Part shown: positions 13,743 through 19,979 of the stretch, in pieces | How positions within the stretch are numbered: the first letter of the stretch is position 1 | How the letters are laid out: the number at the start of each line of letters is the position of its first letter | Virus record (IMG/VR): IMGVR_UViG_3300017710_000063 | Location: 1-22,710 of that record | DNA length: 22,710 nt | Direction: 5' to 3' (one strand) | Source: a virus | Program-made: the position numbers and the translations under genes | The notes under the pieces: generated by a model | Databases searched by the model: none | What the model was told of the DNA's origin: nothing | Seen by the model: the letters and a program-made list of their open reading frames with translations, nothing else

Positions 13743-14158
13743 AAATAAAAACTATCTTCTCGAAAGAGGAGATAGAACATCTTCTGGAGATTTATGAACT
13801 TGAGGTTTTGGTGCATGGACAAGAGGCAACAGACTCATTATTGAAGAATACCTTTGTTTGTTCACGACATGGGTCTGATCACTTCACAAGAAAAATATCT
13901 GATAAGAAGTTAAAACAACATTATTTTGTAGAGTATTGTAAAGGTGCTTATTGTGATTTGCACTACGATACTGGAAATGTTATTACTGCAATAACACTTC
14001 TGTCCGATGATTATGAGGGTGGTTACTCTATAACTGAGGAAGTTGTATTCAAACCGAAGAAAGGTGAAACCGTCTTTTATGAACCAGATGAACTCCACGG
14101 TGTTGAGGAGGTGACAAGTGGTAGTAGAATCGTATATGTTGCATGGTATCATAAATGA
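13739..14158 (+). CDS. 2-oxoglutarate/Fe(II)-dependent oxygenase
   Basis: The protein has 139 residues from GTG 13739, which overlaps the zinc-ribbon stop. The double-stranded beta-helix signature is visible: H75-x-D77 (DLHYDTGN), then the core strand ITAITLLSDDYEGGY, the distal iron ligand H120 (DELHGVEEV), and R130 (SGSRIVYVAW) to hold 2-oxoglutarate. The family (prolyl-4-hydroxylase-like, 2OG-FeII_Oxy) hydroxylates protein side chains or nucleic acid bases using oxygen and 2-oxoglutarate. It is shorter than host enzymes but keeps all cofactor ligands, so it should be active. T4-like marine phages often carry such genes. Its position after nrd and zinc-ribbon genes does not reveal the substrate. 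Confidence 0.8.
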   Translation: MKIKTIFSKEEIEHLLEIYELEVLVHGQEATDSLLKNTFVCSRHGSDHFTRKISDKKLKQHYFVEYCKGAYCDLHYDTGNVITAITLLSDDYEGGYSITEEVVFKPKKGETVFYEPDELHGVEEVTSGSRIVYVAWYHK

Positions 14159-14170
14159 CTATATACTTTC

Positions 14171-14575
14171 ATGTGGATATACGAAGATAAAGAGTTTGAA
14201 CCCGATGAAGAGTTCTTGGAGCAATACCAAGGATTCGTCTACTGCTTGACCGAGTTGAGCACTGGTAAAAAGTATATTGGTAAGAAGTTCTTCTGGAAAC
14301 CCAAGATACTCCCTGTTACGAAAACAAGAAAAAGACGCAAACGCACCAAAGTCCAGTCTGACTGGAGGGACTACTATGGTTCCTCGGAACAGGTAAAAAC
14401 CCTCGTAGAAGGGGGTCAGGACTTCCAGAGAACCGTTCTAAGACTGTGTCGTACCAAAGGTGAGTGTTCCTATTACGAAGCAAAACTACAATTCGAGTAC
14501 GATGTTCTACTCTCAGATGAGTATTATAACGAGTTTATTGGGTGTAAAATACACTCAAAACACATAAAAAAGTGA
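14171..14575 (+). CDS. GIY-YIG-like endonuclease homologue
   Basis: The protein has 134 residues. Residues 21-39 (GFVYCLTE ... KYIGKK) match the two short motifs of the GIY-YIG nuclease fold, here as FVY and YIG. Residues 63-72 (SDWRDYYGSS) and the later CSYYEAKLQFE (99-109), with E103 as a possible metal-binding Glu, complete a pattern I know from small T4-like phage proteins annotated as putative nucleases. A basic insert (KTRKRRKRTK, residues 51-60) could contact DNA. It lacks the DNA-binding tail of homing endonucleases, and nothing shows it is mobile. It may serve in DNA repair, host DNA degradation or processing. The start is ATG 14171; the upstream spacer holds an ACTATATAC element. 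Confidence 0.65.
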   Translation: MWIYEDKEFEPDEEFLEQYQGFVYCLTELSTGKKYIGKKFFWKPKILPVTKTRKRRKRTKVQSDWRDYYGSSEQVKTLVEGGQDFQRTVLRLCRTKGECSYYEAKLQFEYDVLLSDEYYNEFIGCKIHSKHIKK

Positions 14576-14585
14576 AAGAAAACGC

Positions 14586-14614
14586 TTGACAAAAGGTGTC
14601 AGTCTCGTTATAAT
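14586..14614 (+). promoter_or_regulatory. Perfect sigma-70-type promoter
   Basis: TTGACA (14586-14591), a 17-base spacer and TATAAT (14609-14614) match the bacterial consensus exactly. The expected start near 14621 gives a leader of about 27 bases to the ATG at 14648. The gene behind it is small and unknown, typical of early phage transcription. Confidence 0.85.
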
Positions 14615-14647
14615 AACAAGGTAAAGTCAAAAAAGAGAGAGAAAATT

Positions 14648-14995
14648 ATGATAAATTATGTTGAGTTTAATGATGGAACTGCCTTTGTTGCAGAGTCTCA
14701 AACCTACTCAATCCCCGATAAACACTTCTGGGAGTTGAAGAACCATATGCCACTTGAAGAGTGGTTGAAGAAACCAATGATGATTGAGTTTCAACAGTAT
14801 GTTGACAGTTTCTATGGTGAGAATGGTCTCTATGCTGACAAAGAGAACTTTGCGACTGTGAGTCAACAAGAAGAAGCAATCAAACGATACATGATGTCTC
14901 TGAACGATGTGACCACTTGGGGTGACGGTGATTCACTTGACCGTGAACGAGTCCGAATGATCCTTGAAAACCAATTAAATGTGCAACTTGCATAA
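14648..14995 (+). CDS. Unrecognised 115-residue phage protein
   Basis: The protein is acidic, with aromatic-rich segments (DKHFWELKNHMPLEEWLKK, then EFQQYVDSFYGENG) and a C-terminal helical part (QQEEAIKRYMMSLNDV, later RERVRMILENQL). I recognise no family. It has no membrane segment, Cys cluster or cofactor motif. It is alone between two consensus promoters (14586 and 15004), so it forms its own short transcription unit and is expected to be made early by the host polymerase. Early small proteins of this kind often act on host proteins, but that is only a contextual inference. Confidence 0.65.
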   Translation: MINYVEFNDGTAFVAESQTYSIPDKHFWELKNHMPLEEWLKKPMMIEFQQYVDSFYGENGLYADKENFATVSQQEEAIKRYMMSLNDVTTWGDGDSLDRERVRMILENQLNVQLA

Positions 14996-15003
14996 AAAAA
15001 CAC

Positions 15004-15032
15004 TTGACAAAGGATGTTGAGTGTTGTATAAT
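15004..15032 (+). promoter_or_regulatory. Perfect sigma-70-type promoter, near copy of the one at 18955
   Basis: TTGACA (15004-15009), a 17-base spacer and TATAAT (15027-15032). From the -35 box through about 47 bases, including sequence past the predicted start, only four positions differ from the promoter at 18955. It drives the gene starting at 15065 and probably the short genes after it. Confidence 0.88.
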
Positions 15033-15064
15033 ACTTGTATTGATAATGAGAAAGGTAATTGATT

Positions 15065-15484
15065 ATGGCATATGTTAGTCAAGAAGATAAAAAGAAACTT
15101 GCTCCTGCGATCAAAGCAGTTTGTAAGAAGTACGGATACAAGGTATCCTTGAGTGTTAATCACTACAGTACTTTGGTTGCGAAAGTCAAAGGTGCTGATG
15201 ACATCATGGAAGAGTACATTGATGTTCAGATGCATCCAGAGAAGGTTCGCAAACGTGAGTTCAATCACTACACCTTTGAACCCAAGTCGGTGATGGAAGA
15301 ATACCGCAAGTGGGATCACAATGTCAACGAGTACTGGATCAGTGAGAACTACGGTGAGAAAGGTACTGCGTTTTTGACTGAGTTGAAAGACGCAATGGAA
15401 GGTGAAGATTTCTTCTGTGAAGATGATTCGATGACTGACTACTTCCATCGTTCACACTACATTGACATCAAGTTGGTTGCCTAA
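15065..15484 (+). CDS. Conserved phage protein of unknown function (MAYVSQ family)
   Basis: This 139-residue protein begins at ATG 15065 (MAYVSQEDKKKLAPAIKAVC), followed by KKYGYKVSLSVNHYSTLVAKVK. I recognise this start from small proteins of many unrelated phages of marine and enteric bacteria; no function is established to my knowledge. The middle part (about 45-95) is variable, and the end (TDYFHRSHYIDIKLVA) closes with a beta strand, as in its relatives. A TTG six bases upstream is in frame, but the ATG matches the family start. AAAGG precedes it. Its TAA shares an A with the next ATG. The strong promoter at 15004 implies early, high expression. Confidence 0.75.
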   Translation: MAYVSQEDKKKLAPAIKAVCKKYGYKVSLSVNHYSTLVAKVKGADDIMEEYIDVQMHPEKVRKREFNHYTFEPKSVMEEYRKWDHNVNEYWISENYGEKGTAFLTELKDAMEGEDFFCEDDSMTDYFHRSHYIDIKLVA

Positions 15485-15660
15485 TGTATACTTTCGATTT
15501 GAGAAACCCAAGTGATGCGACTCATTTCACTCTGTTCGGAACTGAGTATGAGATGCGTGTCACTGATGATGCGGAAGTGGTTGAGGTCTGGACTGTCGAA
15601 TATGACGAAGATGGCAAATGCGGTGGTCTGGGTGAGTTTGTAACGAGTTGGAGAATCTAA
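15484..15660 (+). CDS. 58-residue acidic phage protein
   Basis: The ATG at 15484 overlaps the preceding TAA (TAATG), and its own TAA overlaps the next ATG the same way, which supports translation although the gene is short. The product (MYTFDLRNPSDATHFTLFG, then TEYEMRVTDDAEVVEVWTVE) is acidic, strand-rich, and ends GGLGEFVTSWRI. I recognise no family or motif, and it has a single Cys. It is probably a small beta-rich early protein in the unit behind the promoter at 15004. Confidence 0.6.
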   Translation: MYTFDLRNPSDATHFTLFGTEYEMRVTDDAEVVEVWTVEYDEDGKCGGLGEFVTSWRI

Positions 15661-15830
15661 TGTTTATTGCACAATCGGATTACGATTTCTATTTCTCTGT
15701 TCTTGATGAACTGCGAGAGAGTGGTCAGATGAATATGTTTGGTGCACCTCGTATGTTGCAACAAGAGTTTGATATGACTAAACAAGAGGCAAAGCAGATA
15801 TTTACTGCGTGGACTGAGACTTTTAACTAA
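15660..15830 (+). CDS. 56-residue helical phage protein
   Basis: The ATG at 15660 overlaps the previous TAA; a TTG 12 bases upstream is less likely. The product has helical segments SDYDFYFSVLDELRESGQMN and QEFDMTKQEAKQIFTAWTE. The second half, LQQEFDMTKQEAKQIFTAW, resembles a small helix-turn-helix-like or three-helix domain seen in short T4-like phage proteins near the DNA replication and metabolism genes. It has no known function. It belongs to the short-gene run behind the 15004 promoter. Confidence 0.6.
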   Translation: MFIAQSDYDFYFSVLDELRESGQMNMFGAPRMLQQEFDMTKQEAKQIFTAWTETFN

Positions 15831-15840
15831 GGACTATATA

Positions 15841-16023
15841 ATGAGTCAAGAGGAACAAATTGCTAACGCACAAGCATTGATTGAAAGTGCCCAAGAAGAA
15901 CTTTATAAAGCAACCGAAGAAGATAACGAAGAAAAGATTGTGACTTATTCTTACTTGGTTGGTGAATATGAGCAAATGCGTGATGAATTAATTGCACATT
16001 TTGACCGTGTTAAAAACAAATGA
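15841..16023 (+). CDS. 60-residue acidic coiled-coil-like protein
   Basis: It starts at ATG 15841 with AAGGA eight bases upstream and an ACTATATA element in between. The product is acidic and almost wholly helical (EEQIANAQALIESAQEELYK, then VTYSYLVGEYEQMRDELIAH), with heptad-like spacing that suggests a coiled-coil oligomer. No family is recognised. It continues the series of small genes of unknown function. Confidence 0.55.
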   Translation: MSQEEQIANAQALIESAQEELYKATEEDNEEKIVTYSYLVGEYEQMRDELIAHFDRVKNK

Positions 16024-16048
16024 TGTATATATAAAGTAAGAGGAAATT

Positions 16049-16471
16049 ATGGAAAAAGAAGTGTTTGAAATCTTTGAGGATTTCACTAAACTAAAAACGA
16101 GGAAGGATAAAATTACTTTCCTACAAGAACAAGGGAGTCGAGTCCCTGCTATCAAAGATGTCATTCGAGGCACATTCGATGACCGTCTCAAGTTCTGTTT
16201 ACCCGAAGGGAAACCTCCCTATAACCCCAATCGACCAGAAAGCACTCCCTCAACTCTGAGGAAACTTCACCGTGAGTTCGGTGACTTTGTTGAAGGTGCA
16301 CGGAGTTCCAAGTTAGGTCAACTGCGAGTCGAAACGAAATTTATTCAATTATTGGAGAGTATTCATGCCGAGGATGCCTTGATTGTCCTAAGTATGAAAG
16401 ACAAGAAATCTCCAGTCAAAGGTTTGACTAAGAAGTTAGTAGAGGAGGCATTCCCGACCCTGCTATCTTAA
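16049..16471 (+). CDS. DUF6433-like conserved T4-like phage protein
   Basis: This 140-residue protein starts at ATG 16049 behind AGAGGA, with a TATATATAAAG element at 16026-16036. The pattern FEIFEDFTKLKTRKDKITFL, then VIRGTFDDRLKFCLPEGKPPY, then LLESIHAEDALIVLSMKDKK and GLTKKLVEEAFP is one I know from many T4-like phages, I believe as DUF6433. The function is unknown. The strong conservation of the central and C-terminal motifs suggests a core phage process rather than an accessory one. It is basic overall, soluble and without membrane segments. It could be a nucleic-acid-associated helper, which is a guess. Confidence 0.75.
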   Translation: MEKEVFEIFEDFTKLKTRKDKITFLQEQGSRVPAIKDVIRGTFDDRLKFCLPEGKPPYNPNRPESTPSTLRKLHREFGDFVEGARSSKLGQLRVETKFIQLLESIHAEDALIVLSMKDKKSPVKGLTKKLVEEAFPTLLS

Positions 16472-16511
16472 TTTTCGTTATGTTTCTTTCAATAACCAAG
16501 GAGTGCGTTTA

Positions 16512-16685
16512 ATGCCAAGAAACCAAATAGAGAGATTAAAGAATGATAGTCGAGAACTTGATAATTACATCCACCGTCTCAAGAAAAAGGGAAGAGACAA
16601 CCTCGCACACAAGTTAGCGATAAAAAAATCATACTTGAATCAAACTATTGCCGAGTACGAAAATTCAACTCAAATTCTAGCATAA
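16512..16685 (+). CDS. 57-residue basic helical protein
   Basis: ATG 16512 is preceded by AAGGAG at 16498-16503 with 8 bases between, which favours it over GTG 16503. The product is basic and helical (NQIERLKNDSRELDNYIHRL, then KKSYLNQTIAEYENS), a probable helical hairpin or coiled coil. No family is recognised. It is followed by the hairpin at 16705, so it may close its unit. Confidence 0.55.
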   Translation: MPRNQIERLKNDSRELDNYIHRLKKKGRDNLAHKLAIKKSYLNQTIAEYENSTQILA

Positions 16686-16704
16686 GGTAGGTGGTAAGTA
16701 TCTC

Positions 16705-16729
16705 GGAGGGGGTGCGAGTCACCCCTTTC
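16705..16729 (+). terminator. Terminator-like GC-rich hairpin
   Basis: GGGGTG (16709-16714) pairs with CACCCC (16720-16725) around CGAGT. The stem extends to about 10 pairs with G-T wobbles and a final G-C (16705-16708 with 16726-16729). Only three T residues follow the GC core, so termination would be weak. It separates the short-gene run from the gene at 16751. Confidence 0.4.
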
Positions 16730-16750
16730 GTCATATAGGAGTATATTAAT

Positions 16751-16987
16751 ATGCCAATGTATACAGTTGTAAATAAGAAAACCAAAGACACTCAAACGAT
16801 GTTTTGCTCGTATGAAAAACTTCAAGAACATTTGAAAAGTTTGGGAGAGGATTGGTCTCAAGAGATTGGTGCCCCTGCATTGATCAGTGCTACAGGCAAT
16901 ATCATTAACAAAACAAGTGGTGACTGGAAACAGCACTTGAAAAATATCGAGAAGGGATCGGGTAAAGGGACTACCATAAAAACATGA
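16751..16987 (+). CDS. FmdB-like small phage protein lacking zinc-ribbon cysteines
   Basis: This 78-residue protein starts at ATG 16751 with AGGAG nine bases upstream. The start MPMYTVVNKKTKDTQTMF, the following SYEKLQEHLKS and the segment GAPALISATGN match the layout of FmdB/regulatory-type small proteins found in phages, which begin MPxYxF and carry a zinc ribbon. Here only one Cys remains (C19), so metal binding is not expected. The Lys/Gly-rich tail (EKGSGKGTTIK) is probably flexible. It overlaps phoH by ATGA, so the two are translationally coupled. The function is unknown. Confidence 0.6.
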   Translation: MPMYTVVNKKTKDTQTMFCSYEKLQEHLKSLGEDWSQEIGAPALISATGNIINKTSGDWKQHLKNIEKGSGKGTTIKT

Positions 16988-17670
16988 CAATGAAACGATT
17001 GAGAGTAGACGATCTACTCACCTATCCTGCTATCACATCAAATCAACAAATCGCACACGATGCATGGAATGACGGAGACCACTTGGTTCTCTGTGGTTCT
17101 GCGGGTACTGGTAAAACCTTTGTAGGTATGTACCTTGCACTGTGGGATGTCATGGACAAGTCCTACGATCAGAGTAAACTTGTTATTGTAAGAAGTGTTG
17201 TCCCCACACGAGAGATGGGTTATCTTCCCGGTTCGGTAGAAGAAAAGGTTGATGCCTACACCGCACCCTATCGGTCTATCTGTACCGAACTCTTTAATGA
17301 GAAGATGGCATACGAGAATCTAGAACAACAGGGTCTCATAGAGTTTGTATCTACATCGTTTATCCGTGGTACAACTCTGGATGATTGTGTTGTGCTCGTG
17401 GATGAGATGCAGAATCTCACATATCACGAACTAGACAGTATTATCACGAGGGTGGGTCGCAACAGTCGAATCATATTCAGTGGTGATTATTATCAGTCTG
17501 ATCTCAAGTCGGGTTCAGATAAAAAAGGCATCCTTGACTTTATGAACATTATGGAAGTAATGAACAACTTTACCACTGTGGAATATGGGTGGGCAGACAT
17601 CGTAAGGTCTGACTTTGTTCGGGACTATATAATGACAAAGGAAATGGTTGAAAGAGGAAACATAAAATGA
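16984..17670 (+). CDS. phoH: PhoH-like P-loop ATPase
   Basis: This 228-residue single-domain PhoH has Walker A GSAGTGKT at 38-45 and Walker B VVLVDEMQN at 136-144, as in the family. The IVRSVVPTREMGYLPG stretch (68-83), the IRGTTLDDCVVLVDE segment and the IIFSGDYYQSDL segment, the sensor-like region, are typical. PhoH proteins are RNA/DNA helicase-like ATPases, very common in marine phages and used as a marker gene. They are named for the phosphate regulon, but no Pho box is visible here and the role in infection is unclear. The ATG at 16984 overlaps the previous stop (ATGA), and a second ATG two codons on is possible. The stop overlaps the start of the M15 peptidase. Confidence 0.93.
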   Translation: MTMKRLRVDDLLTYPAITSNQQIAHDAWNDGDHLVLCGSAGTGKTFVGMYLALWDVMDKSYDQSKLVIVRSVVPTREMGYLPGSVEEKVDAYTAPYRSICTELFNEKMAYENLEQQGLIEFVSTSFIRGTTLDDCVVLVDEMQNLTYHELDSIITRVGRNSRIIFSGDYYQSDLKSGSDKKGILDFMNIMEVMNNFTTVEYGWADIVRSDFVRDYIMTKEMVERGNIK

Positions 17671-18131
17671 GACTAAGTAAAAACTTTACACTCAAAGAGT
17701 TCACCAAGTCTATGACTGCGACTCGTTTGGGTATCGACAACACACCCCAAGATGAACACTTGGTTAGTGCGGTGGCATTGTTCGAGAACTGCGTACAGAA
17801 GGTTCGAGAACATTGGGGCACTACTCGTATCAGTTCGGGATACAGAAGTCCTGCATTGAACGAAGCAATTGGTGGTTCTACGACATCACAACACAGTAAA
17901 GGTCAAGCAGTTGACTTTGAGTGTGATGGTACAGACAACCTAGAAGTCGCAAAATGGATTAGAGATAATCTAGACTTTGATCAATTGATCTCTGAGTTCT
18001 ACGAAGAAGGTGATCCGACATCTGGTTGGATTCATCTATCCTATGTGAGTCCAGAAGAGAATCGTAACCGATGCTTGACTGCACAACGAGTAGATGGTAA
18101 GACACAATATTCAGTTGGTCTGCCCGAATGA
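17667..18131 (+). CDS. M15-family D-Ala-D-Ala peptidase, probable endolysin
   Basis: The protein has 154 residues. The zinc site of the M15A (PF08291) family is visible: H76 in SQHSKGQAVDF, D83 in the same motif, and H123 in GWIHLSY. The preceding segment TRISSGYRSPALNEAIGG (53-70) is the family's substrate-binding loop. Such enzymes cut the peptide stem of peptidoglycan; in phages they serve as endolysins or virion murein hydrolases. There is no signal peptide, so release to the wall would need the holin (candidate at 9668). It overlaps phoH upstream and the glycosyltransferase downstream by ATGA. Confidence 0.9.
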   Translation: MRLSKNFTLKEFTKSMTATRLGIDNTPQDEHLVSAVALFENCVQKVREHWGTTRISSGYRSPALNEAIGGSTTSQHSKGQAVDFECDGTDNLEVAKWIRDNLDFDQLISEFYEEGDPTSGWIHLSYVSPEENRNRCLTAQRVDGKTQYSVGLPE

Positions 18132-18958
18132 ATCTAATCTACCAATACATGATCACCAACGAGGAGACCGATAAACGAGGCAAAGTGCCTCAGTATCCCC
18201 AAGGCACTCGTGGTGAACTGTATCGGAGAACTGCCGACCTATCTGCCAAGTCATTCCAAATCTATGCAGATAAGATTGGTTGCACCCACCACTATTCTAC
18301 CAAGCAAGTATACACCAAGAACTTCAATGGGTCAACTGTATTACTCTTTGAATGTCTGCGAATGATCTATGACCCGATGTACGATGATTTCGACAAGGTG
18401 GCATTCATCGACTCAGACATCATCTGTAATACCGAGGAAAATGTGTTTGACCAGTGTGGTGACTACGAGGTCACAGGTGTCTTTGAATCAGAGATAAGAT
18501 CAGATACCGAAGGTGGATATAACAGTTGGGACTACAGTGACAAGATCAAACAACAACTGATTACCAAGTTAGAACGCAATGGTATGCCAATCGTGCCCAC
18601 CGAACCACCGTACAGACCTTCTTGCGTACTGACATTCAATACTGGTATGTTGGTGTGGACTAAGGAAGCAAGACTCAAGGCAAGAGAAGTATTTGACCCT
18701 TGGTACAGTTATATGATGGATGGTGACGAACACGGTGATCCCTTCTGGATCAACAATGACCAACCATTCATTTCTGGTCAGTTGACCAAACACGGATTCA
18801 AGATTCAGAGTATCGATCAGACTTGGAATGATACTCCGACCCATTATAAGGATGATCGTGGATATGACCAGAACTTCCTGCATTATACTGGTGGTGGCAA
18901 TAAGGTCACTATGCTAGAAGACTATAAAAAAGGCAAATTTAAATATCTAAAACCTTGA
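18128..18958 (+). CDS. GT8-like glycosyltransferase
   Basis: The protein has 276 residues. The DXD motif is D95-S-D97 in VAFIDSDIIC, preceded by strand DDFDKVAFID as in glycogenin-type (GT8) enzymes. Other family landmarks are FNTGMLVW (170-177), NNDQPF (209-214) and the late FLHYTGGG (250-257), whose His would complete the metal/phosphate site. The enzyme should transfer a sugar from a nucleotide sugar with retention of configuration; donor and acceptor are unknown. It is coupled to the M15 peptidase by ATGA. A promoter begins three bases before its stop, so it ends its unit. A second GT8-like gene starts at 22178, with only loose similarity. Confidence 0.8.
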   Translation: MNLIYQYMITNEETDKRGKVPQYPQGTRGELYRRTADLSAKSFQIYADKIGCTHHYSTKQVYTKNFNGSTVLLFECLRMIYDPMYDDFDKVAFIDSDIICNTEENVFDQCGDYEVTGVFESEIRSDTEGGYNSWDYSDKIKQQLITKLERNGMPIVPTEPPYRPSCVLTFNTGMLVWTKEARLKAREVFDPWYSYMMDGDEHGDPFWINNDQPFISGQLTKHGFKIQSIDQTWNDTPTHYKDDRGYDQNFLHYTGGGNKVTMLEDYKKGKFKYLKP

Positions 18959-18983
18959 CAAAGTGTGCTGAGTGTTGTATAAT
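18955..18983 (+). promoter_or_regulatory. Perfect sigma-70-type promoter, near copy of the one at 15004
   Basis: TTGACA (18955-18960), a 17-base spacer and TATAAT (18978-18983). The -35 box overlaps the stop codon of the upstream glycosyltransferase. The sequence after the -10 box (ACTTGTATTGA) is also shared with the promoter at 15004. The expected start is near 18990 and the first gene starts at 19021. Confidence 0.88.
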
Positions 18984-19020
18984 ACTTGTATTGAGAATGA
19001 GATGAGTAAGGAACAATGAA

Positions 19021-19605
19021 TTGAGAAATAAAGATCACCAAAAAGTAATATTGACTGATGCAGACGGAGTCCTCTTAAACTGGGGTTATGCTTTTAATGT
19101 CTGGATGCAAGAGAAGGGTTATGTGGCAAAGAAACCCTTGGAATACGACATCTGTGAGGTATATGACATACCAAGAACAGAGTCTAAGAAATTAGTAAGG
19201 TTCTTCAACGAATCGGCACACATGGGTTTCATCCCACCTCTCCGTGATGCCATGCAGTATGTTAGAAAACTGCACGAAGAACATGGTTATGTCTTTCACC
19301 TAATCACTTCTATGAGCAAAGACGAGAATGCACAGAAACTCAGAACGATGAACATTCAGAAGTTGTTCGGTGAGACCTCTTTTGTCAAGTTTATCTACCT
19401 TGATACTGGTGCTGACAAAGATGAAGTTCTGAGTCAATACGAAGGTACTGGTTATGTCTGGGTTGAAGACAAGGTTGAGAATGCCGAAGTTGGTAAGAGA
19501 TTCGGTCTAGAGAGTATCTTGATGGAACATGGTTACAACATGGATAACCAAGAGTTCCCTCTAATGACTGGTTGGAAAGACATTTACGAATACCTAGAAG
19601 GTTAA
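19021..19605 (+). CDS. HAD-superfamily phosphatase, deoxyribonucleotidase-like
   Basis: The 194-residue protein apparently starts at TTG 19021. TAAGGA lies eight bases upstream, and the nearby ATG at 19016 meets a stop after one codon in another frame. Motif I is D13-A-D15-G (LTDADGVLLNW), the nucleophile and acid of HAD enzymes. LITSMSKDE around residues 98-106 supplies the Ser/Thr motif, and VWVEDKVENAEVGKRFG near 144-160 supplies the final acidic motif. DxDGV followed by a Trp is typical of 5'(3')-deoxyribonucleotidases, so dephosphorylation of nucleotides is the leading idea. A sugar-phosphate phosphatase serving the nearby glycosyltransferases is the alternative. It is the first gene behind the 18955 promoter. 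Confidence 0.75.
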   Translation: MRNKDHQKVILTDADGVLLNWGYAFNVWMQEKGYVAKKPLEYDICEVYDIPRTESKKLVRFFNESAHMGFIPPLRDAMQYVRKLHEEHGYVFHLITSMSKDENAQKLRTMNIQKLFGETSFVKFIYLDTGADKDEVLSQYEGTGYVWVEDKVENAEVGKRFGLESILMEHGYNMDNQEFPLMTGWKDIYEYLEG

Positions 19606-19613
19606 AACCCCTA

Positions 19614-19648
19614 TATACCCTATGTAAACTAATAACTTCATAGGGTAT
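19614..19648 (+). promoter_or_regulatory. 10-bp inverted repeat ahead of the EF-hand membrane gene
   Basis: ATACCCTATG (19615-19624) pairs perfectly with CATAGGGTAT (19639-19648) around a 14-base loop. The right arm contains AGGG seven bases before the ATG at 19653, the only ribosome-binding-like sequence, so the hairpin could hide it. The left arm TATACCCTATG is identical to 10224-10234 in the nrdA leader. There is no T-run beyond the stem except TTT. Confidence 0.5.
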
Positions 19649-19652
19649 TTCA

Positions 19653-19979
19653 ATGGAAGAGACAACTAAATCATACACCTACCATCCTGCTGATAGCAAT
19701 GGGGATGGTAAGGTATCAAAAGCAGAACAGGAAATGTATCTTGAGTTCAAACGCAAAGAACTCGAAGATCAAGACCTAATGAGAGATGCACAACGCAAGA
19801 TGGCATGGTTCTCTCTGATAGGTATGCTGTTCTATCCAAGTGGCATTTTCATCACAGTCTTGTTCGGTTTAGACAAGGCGGCAGAACTTATCGGAGACAT
19901 TGCATCAATCTACTTCTTGTCGGTTGCCGCTATCGTATCCGCATTCTTTGGATTCCAAAACACCAATCCAAAAAAATAA
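19653..19979 (+). CDS. EF-hand membrane protein
   Basis: The protein has 108 residues. Residues 14-25 (DSNGDGKVSKAE) form a perfect 12-position calcium loop (D1, N3, D5, G6, V8, E12). A charged helical stretch with KRKELEDQDLMRDAQRK follows. Two hydrophobic segments, about 52-73 (WFSLIGMLFYPSGIFITVLF) and 82-101 (IASIYFLSVAAIVSAFFGF), should cross the membrane. The N-terminal calcium loop would then face the cytoplasm or periplasm. Similar EF-hand plus two-TM proteins are known to me from marine phages with no assigned role; a calcium-sensing membrane or lysis protein is a guess. Its TAA abuts the ATG of the next gene. Confidence 0.75.
   Translation: MEETTKSYTYHPADSNGDGKVSKAEQEMYLEFKRKELEDQDLMRDAQRKMAWFSLIGMLFYPSGIFITVLFGLDKAAELIGDIASIYFLSVAAIVSAFFGFQNTNPKK

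Noticed and set aside
14171-14575. Mobile homing endonuclease
   Set aside because: The GIY-YIG-like motifs are present, but there is no intron, inteptide boundary or DNA-binding tail, and relatives are fixed phage genes.
16681-16740. tRNA-like T-arm (stem GGGGT/ACCCC with a 7-base loop)
   Set aside because: The loop does not fit TTCRANY, and no acceptor, D or anticodon stems can be drawn around it. A terminator-like hairpin explains it better.
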